Program-made: the position numbers and the translations under genes
Notes under the pieces: model-generated
Told to the model about the DNA's origin: nothing
Seen by the model: only the letters and a program-made list of their open reading frames with translations
Databases searched by the model: none
NCBI GenBank assembly: GCA_035536315.1
Contig: DATLOJ010000039.1
Location: 1-34,660 of the forward strand
Source of the DNA: DATLOJ01 sp035536315
GTDB taxonomy: Bacteria > Actinomycetota > CADDZG01 > JAHWKV01
DNA: 34,660 nucleotides
Direction: 5' to 3'
Part shown: positions 22,816 through 30,876 of the stretch, one piece after another
How positions within the stretch are numbered: position 1 is the stretch's first letter
Layout of the letters: each line of letters begins with the position of its first letter

Positions 22816-24203
22816 TGGCGAATCTCGAGGGCGTTCGCAAAGCCGTCGTCCTTGGTCTTGGCAAGGTGACGGGGGCGGCTGCTGCAAGAGCGCTGCTTGC
22901 GGAAGGCGTCGAGGTCCGCGTCACCGAAGCCGAGGGCAGTGAAGACGCACTTGCGCAGGCCGAGGTCCTGCGCAGCGAGGGGGCCACCGTGGAGTTCGGT
23001 GAGCCCGCCGCCGCGCTGCCCTTCTGGGCGGACCTTGTTGTCCCGAGCCCGGGAGTGCCGCCCGGACATCCTTTGATCAAGGCGGCTCTGGAGCGCGAGG
23101 TTAGGGTCTGGAGCGAGATAGAGCTGGGTTACCGGTTCCTGAGCGGCCCGCTTGTGGCCATCACGGGGACGAACGGCAAGACGACAACGACGACTCTTTG
23201 CAGGACAATGCTCGAGGCCTCGGGGATAGAGGCAGTCGCTGCAGGCAACATCGGACGGCCTTTTGTCGAGGCCGCGCGCGAGTCCGGCGACAAGACAATC
23301 GTCTGCGAGGTTTCCAGCGCGCAACTCTTTTTTGTCGGCCGGTTTCGGCCGCAGGTGGCTGTGATCCTGAACATTGCAGACGATCACTACGACTGGCATG
23401 AAGGCTTCGATGACTATGCGAAAGCCAAGGCTCGGATCACGGAAAAGCAAACGTCGGAGGACCTCCTGATAGTCAGGGCCGGCGATCCTGCCTGTTTAGC
23501 TATCGCGTCTGGATCACAAGCCCGCATCTCAGCCTTTGGTGCCTCCACGCCGCAGGAGGTAAGAAACGATGTGCAGGCAGCGCTCAACCGCGAGATTGAA
23601 TCGGCGGGCGGATGCAACGAAATCGCTCTTTCTCTACTCTTCGGTGAGCTCGAGGAGCAGCTGATTCGAACTTCGGAGATCCGCGTCCGCGGCACCCACA
23701 ACACGGAAAATGTGCTGGCCGCTGCCCTTGCCGCATCTGCGATTGGGGGAGTGGTGGCTGAGATTGGCCGAGCGGTGAAGAACTTCATCGGGCTGCCTCA
23801 TCGCATGCAGCTTGTTCAGAAGAAGGAGGGAATCACCTGGATCAACGACTCGAAGGCCACAAACCCCGATGCGACGCTCCGGGCACTGGAAGGAATGGAA
23901 CGCGTGGTCCTAATAGTGGGAGGAAGGTCCAAGGGTCTGGATCTTTCGCTCCTCGCTCGCACCAAGGAGCAGATCAAGGGTCTCGTCGTTATGGGTGAGG
24001 CCGCCGACGAGCTGCAAAGGATTTTTGCGGGTGTTCCGATAGTTGAAGCGCGGGACGTGGAATCGGCCGCCGCCAAGGCACGCGAGATGGCGGTCGCGGG
24101 AGACACGATCATGCTTTCGCCAGCCTGCTCGAGCCTTGACCAGTACGACGATTACGCCGACCGCGGTGACCGGTTCATAAAAGCAGCAAAGGCTCGGGCA
24201 TGA
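22815..24203 (+). CDS. murD: UDP-MurNAc-L-alanine--D-glutamate ligase MurD
   Basis: The 462-residue protein adds D-glutamate to UDP-MurNAc-L-Ala. It has the N-terminal nucleotide-sugar fold (VVLGLGKVTGAAAARAL, VVPSPGVPPGHPL), P-loop ITGTNGKTTTTT, CEVSSAQL, NIADDHYDWHEG (the family usually has LDH at this place), GLPHRMQ, INDSKATNPDAT and C-terminal LSPACSSLDQYDDYADRGDRF. The start ATG 22815 overlaps the mraY stop; the frame is open further upstream inside mraY, without homology. The stop (TGA 24201-24203) is joined to an ATG at 24200 that does not open ftsW but a 17-codon frame in a repeat array. Confidence 0.95.
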   Translation: MANLEGVRKAVVLGLGKVTGAAAARALLAEGVEVRVTEAEGSEDALAQAEVLRSEGATVEFGEPAAALPFWADLVVPSPGVPPGHPLIKAALEREVRVWSEIELGYRFLSGPLVAITGTNGKTTTTTLCRTMLEASGIEAVAAGNIGRPFVEAARESGDKTIVCEVSSAQLFFVGRFRPQVAVILNIADDHYDWHEGFDDYAKAKARITEKQTSEDLLIVRAGDPACLAIASGSQARISAFGASTPQEVRNDVQAALNREIESAGGCNEIALSLLFGELEEQLIRTSEIRVRGTHNTENVLAAALAASAIGGVVAEIGRAVKNFIGLPHRMQLVQKKEGITWINDSKATNPDATLRALEGMERVVLIVGGRSKGLDLSLLARTKEQIKGLVVMGEAADELQRIFAGVPIVEARDVESAAAKAREMAVAGDTIMLSPACSSLDQYDDYADRGDRFIKAAKARA

Positions 24204-24290
24204 GCGCGAGATCTGAGGCGCTTGTGAGCGCGAGATCTGAGGCGCGCTTGTGAGCGCGACACCTGGAGGCGCGCTTGTGAGCGCGACGGC
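24201..24290 (+). repeat. Tandem repeat of a translation-start cassette between murD and ftsW
   Basis: Units TGAGCGCGAGATCTGAGG-CGCTTG (24201-24224, 24 bases), the same with two extra bases (24225-24250, 26), and a diverged one carrying GGAGG (24251-24277, 27), followed by a partial fourth (24278-24290). Each unit holds a GAGG or GGAGG followed at 5-7 bases by GTG (24224, 24250, 24277). GTG 24250 and 24277 are in the ftsW frame; GTG 24224 is not. The ATG overlapping the murD stop reads a 17-residue peptide MSARSEALVSARSEARL that stops at 24253, overlapping GTG 24250. Confidence 0.85.
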
Positions 24291-25389
24291 CCCCCGCAGG
24301 CTGGGACGGGCCAACGTCCTTCTACTCGCGACCGCCGTCACGCTGACAGCGGTCGGGCTGGTGATGATCCTTTCCGCGTCATCCGTGGAGGCTTATCAGA
24401 GATACGGAAGCTCGTTCATGTTCTTCAACCGCCAGGTGATCGGTGCAGCGGCAGGGCTTGTGGCAATGATCGTCGCCTCGAGTGTGGACTACCGCAGGAT
24501 TCGGAAGTTTGTTGCACCGATGCTTTTGGTTTCGGTTGGGCTTCTGGTGGCCGTGCTCATCCCCGGAATCGGTCAGACTCGGGGAGGGTCGAGCCGGTGG
24601 CTCGTTGCCGGCCCCTTCACTTTTCAGCCATCAGAGCTCGTGAAGCTCGCGCTCGTCATCTACGTGGCGCACTTGCTGGACCGCAAAGGTTCGAAGATTG
24701 CCGACTTCAAGGAGATGGCAGTGCCGCTCCTTCCTGTCACGGCTCTCGTATGCCTTCTGATCATCGCCCAGCCCGACCTCGGAACGATGATCGTGTGTGC
24801 CGGCATCGTCTTCGCAATGCTTTTCCTAGCCGGTGCGCGATGGAAGCACATTGCGGCGCTCGCGGCCGTCGGTTTGCTATCCGTGGCCGCTCTGGCCTTC
24901 AGCGAGGGTTACCGACGAGAGAGGGTCTTTTCCTTTTTGGACCCCTGGGCAGATCCGCTCGATACCGGCTACCAGAACATCCAGGGTCAGATCGCGCTTG
25001 GGAGCGGTGGCTGGCTTGGCGTCGGCCTGGGGGAAAGCAGACAGAAGTGGTCGTACATTCCAAACGCCCATACGGACTTCATCTTCGCGATTGTCGGAGA
25101 GGAGCTGGGGCTCGTCGGAACCATGTCGATCCTCTTGCTCTTTCTCTTCCTGCTCTACCTGGGCGCTCGAATCGCCAGGAAGGCGCCCGACAAGCTCGGT
25201 TTCCTGATCGGTGGGGGGGTGACGGCGTGGATTGGGATGCAGGCGCTTATCAACATGTCTGCGGTCGCAGGACTGGTTCCCATAACGGGCGTTCCGCTTC
25301 CGCTGATATCGTTCGGCGGCTCATCGCTCGTTTTCACGATGACCGGCATCGGCATACTGCTCTCGATCGCCCGCCGGGCGCGCAAATAG
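24277..25389 (+). CDS. ftsW: Septal peptidoglycan polymerase FtsW (SEDS family)
   Basis: The protein (370 residues from GTG 24277; 379 from GTG 24250) is a SEDS-family glycosyltransferase that polymerises lipid II at the septum with FtsI. About ten membrane helices are visible. Family motifs: VGLVMILSASSVEAY, RGGSSRWLVAGPFTFQPSELVKLALV, QPDLGTM, YQNIQGQIALGSGGWLGVGLG, NAHTDFIFAIVGEELG and TGVPLPLISFGGSSL near the end. GTG 24277 is chosen for its GGAGG at seven bases; GTG 24250 has a weaker GAGG and overlaps the stop of the 17-codon leader frame. A sizeable N-terminal difference is not expected, since both lie before the first helix. Confidence 0.93.
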   Translation: MSATAPRRLGRANVLLLATAVTLTAVGLVMILSASSVEAYQRYGSSFMFFNRQVIGAAAGLVAMIVASSVDYRRIRKFVAPMLLVSVGLLVAVLIPGIGQTRGGSSRWLVAGPFTFQPSELVKLALVIYVAHLLDRKGSKIADFKEMAVPLLPVTALVCLLIIAQPDLGTMIVCAGIVFAMLFLAGARWKHIAALAAVGLLSVAALAFSEGYRRERVFSFLDPWADPLDTGYQNIQGQIALGSGGWLGVGLGESRQKWSYIPNAHTDFIFAIVGEELGLVGTMSILLLFLFLLYLGARIARKAPDKLGFLIGGGVTAWIGMQALINMSAVAGLVPITGVPLPLISFGGSSLVFTMTGIGILLSIARRARK

Positions 25390-25423
25390 CTTAAGAAGTG
25401 CCCCGCACGGGCATCTCACAGAT

Positions 25424-26527
25424 ATGAGAGTTGTGATTGCGGGTGGCGGGACCACTGGCCATCTGTCGCCGGGGCTTGCACTGGCCGCCGAGCTTCAAGC
25501 GTCAGGTGACGCCGTGATGTTCATCGGTTCCGGAAACGGGCCGGAAGCGGAGGCCGTCCCGGCCCGCGGTTTCGACTTTGCCCCGATTGAAATCATCGGA
25601 AGAAGAAGAGGTCTGAGCCCGCGGAACATCCTGGCGCTGGCGAAGCTTGGACTGGCCACGCTGAAGGCTCGAAGAATCGTGCGTCGATTCAAGGGCGACG
25701 TCGTGGTCGGCACAGGTGGTTACGTCAGTCTCCCCGTGTGTTTTGCCGCACGTTCCCTTCGCATCCCGGTTGTATTGCATGAACAGAACTCCGTACCAGG
25801 GCTTGCCAACAGGGTTGCATCGCGCTTCGCGGCGGCGGTGGGGGTTTCGTTTCCCGGATCGGAGGAAGCCTTCGGGCCGATGGCGCGCCTCACCGGAAAT
25901 CCGGTTACGCCCGAGATCGAGTCGATGGACCGGCAGGCGTTGAGGGCTGAAGCGGCGCTCCATTTCGAGCTCCACGCTTCGAACAAGACTCTGCTTGTCA
26001 TGGGAGGAAGCCAGGGTGCCGCATCGTTGAACCAGGCGGCCGTGGGCGCCTACGACCTCCTGCGTGATGCCGGTTTGCAGATACTTCACCTCACAGGGCC
26101 CGCAAAGGTCGAAGCAGTGCTCGAGGAGATCGGGAGGGTCAGGGTGGAGGGCGACCCCCCTTTCTACAGAGCCGTGGGTTATACCGACCGAATGGACCTG
26201 GCCTACTCGCTGTGCGAGCTGGCAATCTGCCGGGCCGGCGCGTCCACGATCGCCGAGCTCGCTGCCGTGGGAATTCCGGGGGTCCTGGTCCCCTTGCCCG
26301 GATCCATCGACCAGGACCAGCTAAAGAACGCCCGTTACGCCCAAGAGCGCGGCGGGGCCCTCCTCCTGGAAGACGCCGATCTGACCGCGCAAAAGCTCTC
26401 CGAGGTAGCGAAAACGTTGATATTCGATTCAGACCGTCTGAGCCGGATGGCGTCAGGCATGAACGGCATCCATATAAAGGGGGCGGCGAAGCGGCTTGCG
26501 GAGCTGGTGCGGGGGACGGTGCTGTGA
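25424..26527 (+). CDS. murG: UDP-GlcNAc: lipid I GlcNAc-transferase MurG
   Basis: The 367-residue GT-B enzyme adds GlcNAc to lipid I to make lipid II at the inner face of the membrane. Motifs: N-terminal VIAGGGTTGHLSPGLALAAEL, VVGTGGYVSLPV, LHEQNSVPGLANR, the linker GNPV, MGGSQGAASLNQA, and the donor-binding CRAGASTIAELAAVGIPGVLVPLPGS with DQDQLKNA. The gap from ftsW is 34 bases and contains a short hairpin (TGCCC, CGCAC, GGGCA, 25399-25413). No ribosome site precedes the ATG at 25424, unlike most genes of the cluster. The TGA overlaps the murC ATG by one base. Confidence 0.95.
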   Translation: MRVVIAGGGTTGHLSPGLALAAELQASGDAVMFIGSGNGPEAEAVPARGFDFAPIEIIGRRRGLSPRNILALAKLGLATLKARRIVRRFKGDVVVGTGGYVSLPVCFAARSLRIPVVLHEQNSVPGLANRVASRFAAAVGVSFPGSEEAFGPMARLTGNPVTPEIESMDRQALRAEAALHFELHASNKTLLVMGGSQGAASLNQAAVGAYDLLRDAGLQILHLTGPAKVEAVLEEIGRVRVEGDPPFYRAVGYTDRMDLAYSLCELAICRAGASTIAELAAVGIPGVLVPLPGSIDQDQLKNARYAQERGGALLLEDADLTAQKLSEVAKTLIFDSDRLSRMASGMNGIHIKGAAKRLAELVRGTVL

Positions 26528-27894
26528 TGCAAACCAGGGGCATGGATCCCTCCTGGCGGCGGATCCACCTGGTCGGCCTTGGTGGGGCGAGGATGACCGC
26601 GCTCGCGCGGGTCTTTGTGGCACTAGGGCTGCAGGTAAGTGGAAGTGACGCTGTCGAGTCTGCCGCTCTGGCTTCGATGAGACAGATCGGGGTCACCGCT
26701 TGGGAGGGTCACGATCCGGAGCACGTCAAGGGTGCTGATGTGGTGATTTGGTCCCCCGCGATAGCGCAGGACAACCCTGAACTAATGGCCGCTCCCGAAG
26801 TGGGGGCCGCGCTTATGCCCGGCGGGGAAGCCCTGGCCCGCGTGGTCTCGGGCAAGAGGGTCATAGCGGTGGGCGGCACCCACGGAAAGACCACCACTTC
26901 GGCGATGGTTGCCGCGGTTCTGGAGGCGGCCGGGACGGACCCGACCTGGCTGCTGGGCGCAGACCTTCGCGACGGCCGGCCGGGAGGACGCCTCGGCGGA
27001 GGAGACGTTGCTGTGGTCGAGGCGGACGAGGCCTACGGATCTTTTCTTTATCTGACCCCCGAGATATCGATTGTCACGTCGGTCGATGAGGACCACCTCG
27101 ATTACTACGGGACCATGGGTGAGCTTGCGAATGCTTTCAAGAAGTTCGTCGATTCATCGGCCAAGACGGTCGTGTGCATAGAGAACGAGGGGGCCGCGGA
27201 GCTCGGCGGAGAACCGAGTGTTGTCACTTACGGCGTTAATGAAGGTGACTTTCACGCCTCGGATGTTCGAAGCGAGGCATGGAAGTCGAGCTTCCTTTTG
27301 CACCTTCCCGGTGGGGCAGAGTCCACGGTGGAGCTGCAGGCGGGCGGCCTGCACAACGTGCAGAACGCGATCGCAGCCGCGGCAGCTTGTTTCACATTCG
27401 GGCTCGCGATTGATGACGTGGCCAAGGGACTCGGGTCTTTCAAAGGAACGGCAAGGAGGTTCGAGTTCAAGGGAAAGGCGGGGCCGGCGGACGTCATCGA
27501 CGACTACGCCCATCTGCCCGCCAAGGTCGAGGCCACTCTGCGCGCCTGTAGAACCGGGCCGTGGAAGAGGATCATTGCGGTATTCCAGCCCCATCTGTAC
27601 AGCCGGACCAATGCGATGTGGGAGAGGCTTGGGAAGGCCCTAACAATCGCGGACATTGTTGTGGTGACCGATGTCTGTGGTGCCCGGGAGGCCCCCATAC
27701 CTGGAGTGACCGGAAAGCTGGTTGCGGACGGTGTCTCGGAAAGCACCTCCTCCAGCAGGGTGGTCTACCTTCCGAGTCTCGACCAGGCGCGTGAGTATGT
27801 AATCCGGCAGCTGAGAGAAGGCGACCTTGTGATCACGCTGGGGGCCGGTGACATCACAACCCTTGCCGATGCTCTCGTCCGGGAGAACATTTGA
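26527..27894 (+). CDS. murC: UDP-N-acetylmuramate--L-alanine ligase MurC
   Basis: The 455-residue protein adds L-alanine to UDP-MurNAc. Motifs: N-terminal IHLVGLGGARMTALARVF (family usual: GIGGxGMS), WSPAIAQDNPEL, P-loop VGGTHGKTTTS, VEADEAYGSF, VTSVDEDHLDYYG, LHNVQNAIAAAAA, DDYAHLPAKVEATL, and FQPHLYSRTNAMW with CGAREAPIPGVTG. Two places differ from E. coli-type MurC: DDYxHHP is DDYAHLP, and the glycine pair GSGM is GARM. The catalytic set otherwise looks whole. The start ATG 26527 overlaps the murG stop; the open frame extends upstream inside murG without homology. The stop overlaps the murB TTG. Confidence 0.93.
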   Translation: MQTRGMDPSWRRIHLVGLGGARMTALARVFVALGLQVSGSDAVESAALASMRQIGVTAWEGHDPEHVKGADVVIWSPAIAQDNPELMAAPEVGAALMPGGEALARVVSGKRVIAVGGTHGKTTTSAMVAAVLEAAGTDPTWLLGADLRDGRPGGRLGGGDVAVVEADEAYGSFLYLTPEISIVTSVDEDHLDYYGTMGELANAFKKFVDSSAKTVVCIENEGAAELGGEPSVVTYGVNEGDFHASDVRSEAWKSSFLLHLPGGAESTVELQAGGLHNVQNAIAAAAACFTFGLAIDDVAKGLGSFKGTARRFEFKGKAGPADVIDDYAHLPAKVEATLRACRTGPWKRIIAVFQPHLYSRTNAMWERLGKALTIADIVVVTDVCGAREAPIPGVTGKLVADGVSESTSSSRVVYLPSLDQAREYVIRQLREGDLVITLGAGDITTLADALVRENI

Positions 27895-28838
27895 GCCAGA
27901 GCCCGGCCGATGGGGCCGCCCTGGCGCTTGGCGGGCGTTTGAAGGGCGTTGTCTCGAGGGGCGTTTCGTTTTCGACTTTGACGACCTTCCGGCTCGGGGG
28001 CCCTGCCGCCGTTTTCGTCGTAGCGGAGCATCCGGATGACCTGGACCTTGTGGCGGAGGCCGCAAGCGGAGAAGGTGTCGACGTGCTTGTCCTGGGAAGG
28101 GGGAGCAACCTGCTGCTGTCCGACGAGGGCTTCCCCGGAATCGTCGTGAAGCTCGGCAGGTACTTCTCCCACATCGATGGCAGCGGCAGCTCGGTCACTG
28201 CCGGCGGGGGGTTGCCGTTTCCGCAAGCGGCCAACTGGGCGGCACGGCGAGGACTTGCCGGACTCGAGTTTGCGATCGCCATCCCCGGATCGGTGGGAGG
28301 TGCGGTAAAGATGAATGCCGGCGCTCATGGAAACGATATTGCGACCGTCCTCGACACGGCCCAGATCGTCTCGATCAATGGGGGTAATCGCGTAGAGGCG
28401 CGGCCCGGAGACCTGTCTATGAGCTACCGCCGTACGTCGCTCGGACCCGATCAGATCGTAGTGTCGGCGGTCTTCCGACTGGCAGAGTCCGACCGCCGGA
28501 CGGTCACCGAACGAATGGAAGACTTTCGCCGGCATCGGGCTGAGACTCAGCCTCTCGAGGCCAACAACGCCGGATCGATGTTCAAGAACCCGCCGGGGGG
28601 CAGCGCGGGAAAGCTGATCGAGCAAGCGGGATTGAAGGGAGCCGCTCGCGGGGGCGTCGAGGTCTCTTCCAAGCACGGGAACTTTTTCACTGCGAGGGCG
28701 GGGGCCTCAGCGCAGGATGCCTACGATCTGATGGCAGCCGTGCAGAGAACAATCCGCGACGAGTTCGGAATCTCACTCGAGCCCGAGGTGAGGCTAGTCG
28801 GATCATTCGACGAGTCGAACGGTGTCGTCGAACGATGA
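27891..28838 (+). CDS. murB: UDP-N-acetylenolpyruvoylglucosamine reductase MurB
   Basis: The 315-residue FAD enzyme reduces UDP-GlcNAc-enolpyruvate to UDP-MurNAc with NADPH. Seen: FSTLTTFRLGGPAAVFVVAEH, LGRGSNLLLSD, AIPGSVGGAVKMNAGAHG in the FAD domain, SYRRTS, then NNAGSMFKNP with the catalytic serine position and SKHGNFF, and EPEVRLVG with the final glutamate. The lack of the extra loop and C-terminal segment of the E. coli enzyme makes it type II. Start TTG 27891 overlaps the murC stop (TTGA). The stop overlaps ftsQ (ATGA). Confidence 0.95.
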   Translation: MSQSPADGAALALGGRLKGVVSRGVSFSTLTTFRLGGPAAVFVVAEHPDDLDLVAEAASGEGVDVLVLGRGSNLLLSDEGFPGIVVKLGRYFSHIDGSGSSVTAGGGLPFPQAANWAARRGLAGLEFAIAIPGSVGGAVKMNAGAHGNDIATVLDTAQIVSINGGNRVEARPGDLSMSYRRTSLGPDQIVVSAVFRLAESDRRTVTERMEDFRRHRAETQPLEANNAGSMFKNPPGGSAGKLIEQAGLKGAARGGVEVSSKHGNFFTARAGASAQDAYDLMAAVQRTIRDEFGISLEPEVRLVGSFDESNGVVER

Positions 28839-29533
28839 AGCTCGTTCGTTTCATGATTGCGCTCGCTTTGCTTGGGGCGGCGGGTTACGGGTTGAAGACT
28901 GCTTGGGAGTCTCAGGCTCTGCATCTCGAGAAAGTCGAGGTCGTGGGTAACGCACGTGTAGAAGGAGCAACCCTTGTCACGGCCAGCGGGCTTCGTTCAG
29001 GCTCGCACCTTCTGAAGCTCTCCGTCGACTCTGTTTCCCAACGCGTCGGACGCATTCCGTGGGTATCGCACGCGCGCGTCGAGCGAATTCTCCCCTCGAA
29101 GATTCGTATCACCGTCACCGAGCGAAAGCCTTTTGTCGCGGTAGTGAGCGAGGGGAAGACATTCCTGGTCGCCTCCGATGCCACGGTGCTCGAGGAGAAC
29201 GATGCGGAGATCCCACATGTAACCGACATGCCACTAACCGGAATCAACGCAGGAAGCCAAATCGAGCTGGCGGAGTTCCGTCACCTGACTCGAGTAGTCG
29301 AGGCCTTGCCCCAAGATTTGAGGGCCAAGGTAATGGTCGTCAAGGCACCATCGGTCGACCGAATCACCCTGGAGCTATCGACCGGACTGACGGTGATCTT
29401 CGGTGCCGCGGAGGAAATCGAGGACAAGATCCACGCGGTTCAGGCCCTCATCGCCAGGTACGAGGAAAGAGGGGCCAGCCTCGCGTCCATAGACGTAAGA
29501 GTCCCTTCGAGACCGGCCGTGAGGCCCCTCTAG
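28835..29533 (+). CDS. ftsQ: Cell division protein FtsQ
   Basis: The 232-residue protein has a very short cytoplasmic start, one membrane helix (FMIALALLGAAGYGL), a POTRA domain (LEKVEVVGNARVEGATLVTASGL, RIPWVSHARVERILPSKIRITVTERKPFVAV) and the FtsQ beta domain (EGKTFLVASDATVLEE, TGLTVIFGAAEEIEDKIHAVQAL, SIDVRVPSRPAVRPL). FtsQ links early and late divisome proteins. It is the last gene of the coupled dcw run: the stop at 29533 is followed by 154 bases holding the ftsZ promoter. Confidence 0.9.
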   Translation: MKLVRFMIALALLGAAGYGLKTAWESQALHLEKVEVVGNARVEGATLVTASGLRSGSHLLKLSVDSVSQRVGRIPWVSHARVERILPSKIRITVTERKPFVAVVSEGKTFLVASDATVLEENDAEIPHVTDMPLTGINAGSQIELAEFRHLTRVVEALPQDLRAKVMVVKAPSVDRITLELSTGLTVIFGAAEEIEDKIHAVQALIARYEERGASLASIDVRVPSRPAVRPL

Positions 29534-29580
29534 GGGCGCTCGACGGGGAGAATTACATCGGGGGTGTTTCGGCCTACCTG

Positions 29581-29610
29581 TTGACCGATCGTGAAAACCC
29601 TGACTATATT
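29581..29610 (+). promoter_or_regulatory. ftsZ promoter
   Basis: TTGACC (29581-29586) and TATATT (29605-29610) with an 18-base spacer make the best promoter in the window. The predicted start is near 29617, giving a leader of about 70 bases. Confidence 0.75.
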
Positions 29611-29625
29611 GCTCAAGTAACGCTT

Positions 29626-29647
29626 TAGGTTGAACAGATTCAACCTA
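29626..29647. promoter_or_regulatory. Palindrome in the ftsZ leader
   Basis: TAGGTTGAA-CAGA-TTCAACCTA is a perfect inverted repeat with 9-base arms, about 10 to 30 bases after the predicted start of transcription. It may be a repressor operator or an RNA hairpin at the 5' end that affects stability. No T-run follows. Confidence 0.6.
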
Positions 29648-29687
29648 GGGTGGAGAGTTACACTTCCCCAACTCTGGAGGTACGAAA

Positions 29688-30779
29688 ATGGCTGCATCCC
29701 CCAAGAACTATCTGGCAGTGATCAAAGTCGTTGGAATAGGCGGCGGCGGAGTGAACGCTGTTAATCGCATGATCGATGCGGGCCTGAAGGGCGTCGAATT
29801 CATTGCGATCAACACCGACGCACAGGCGCTGTTGATGTCGGACGCCGAGTCGAAGCTCGACATCGGATACGACATCACAAGAGGGCTCGGCGCCGGTGCC
29901 GACCCAGAGCTCGGACGGCAGGCCGCGGAAGCCAGCCGCAACGAGGTCGAGGCGATGCTCAAAGGTTCCGACATGGTGTTCATCACCGCCGGCAAAGGTG
30001 GCGGAACAGGAACCGGAGGAGCGCCGGTCGTTGCAGAAATTGCGAAGAGCCTCGGCGCGTTGACGATTGCCGTTGTTACTCGCCCCTTCTCATTTGAAGG
30101 GCGGCGTCGCGCTCTGAATGCTGAAGAAGGAATCATGAGGCTCAAGGAGAAGGTCGACAGCCTCATCGTCATTCCAAACGACAGACTGCTTCAAGTTTGC
30201 GACGAGACCACTTCAGTGCTCGAGGCGTTTCGCATGGCAGACGATGTCTTGCTGCAAGGTGTCCAGGGCATCACCGACCTCATCACAACCCCCGGCCTCA
30301 TCAACCTGGACTTCGCAGACGTCAAAGCAATTCTTACTAATGCCGGCTCTTCGCTAATGGGAATCGGTAATGCGCGTGGAGAAGAGCGAGCGGTTACGGC
30401 TGCGCAAAACGCAATCTCATCTCCTTTGCTCGAGGCATCGATCGATGGAGCCCGCGGGATCCTGATATCGGTTGCCGGGGGAAGCGACCTTGGACTTCAG
30501 GAGGTCAACCAGGCCGCCAACATCATTGCCCGGTCGGCCCATCAAGAGGCCAACATCATCTGGGGAACTGCTATCGACGACCAGCTTGGCGACGAGGTTC
30601 GTGTCACGGTCATCGCCGCAGGATTCGACCGCCAGGCGGAACCTGCAATTCCGGCCCCCTCTTACGTGCCGGAGATGGCGGAGGAAGACGAGCTAGAAGC
30701 CCCGCAGATCACTCACGTGTTCGATGTGGATGTCGAGGACGACGACCTCGATATCCCGCCGTTCCTCCGCAAGTCGTGA
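29688..30779 (+). CDS. ftsZ: Cell division GTPase FtsZ
   Basis: The 363-residue tubulin homologue forms the Z ring. GGGTGTG (residues 104-110) is the GTP-binding signature, GIGGGGVNAVNRM binds phosphate near the start, NTDAQAL and the T7 loop NLDFADVKAIL complete the nucleotide and catalytic sites. The linker (about 320-350) is short and acidic. The C-terminal peptide DDDLDIPPFLRKS is the conserved tail that binds SepF, which is encoded downstream; FtsA is absent from the cluster, as usual in this phylum. GGAGG lies ten bases before ATG 29688. It has its own promoter and terminator. Confidence 0.97.
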   Translation: MAASPKNYLAVIKVVGIGGGGVNAVNRMIDAGLKGVEFIAINTDAQALLMSDAESKLDIGYDITRGLGAGADPELGRQAAEASRNEVEAMLKGSDMVFITAGKGGGTGTGGAPVVAEIAKSLGALTIAVVTRPFSFEGRRRALNAEEGIMRLKEKVDSLIVIPNDRLLQVCDETTSVLEAFRMADDVLLQGVQGITDLITTPGLINLDFADVKAILTNAGSSLMGIGNARGEERAVTAAQNAISSPLLEASIDGARGILISVAGGSDLGLQEVNQAANIIARSAHQEANIIWGTAIDDQLGDEVRVTVIAAGFDRQAEPAIPAPSYVPEMAEEDELEAPQITHVFDVDVEDDDLDIPPFLRKS

Positions 30780-30801
30780 ATTGAACAAAAGCGCTTCACG
30801 A

Positions 30802-30833
30802 GAGAGGGCCGGATCTCCGGCCCTCTCTTCTTT
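30802..30833 (+). terminator. Intrinsic terminator after ftsZ
   Basis: GAGAGGGCCGGA and its complement with a two-base loop (TC), or an 11-bp stem with loop ATCT, followed by TTCTTTT. It begins 22 bases after the stop and separates ftsZ from pgeF. Confidence 0.85.
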
Positions 30834-30876
30834 TGGAGAGCCCAGAGCGCGAGCCGACGATTCTTGGTAGACCGGG

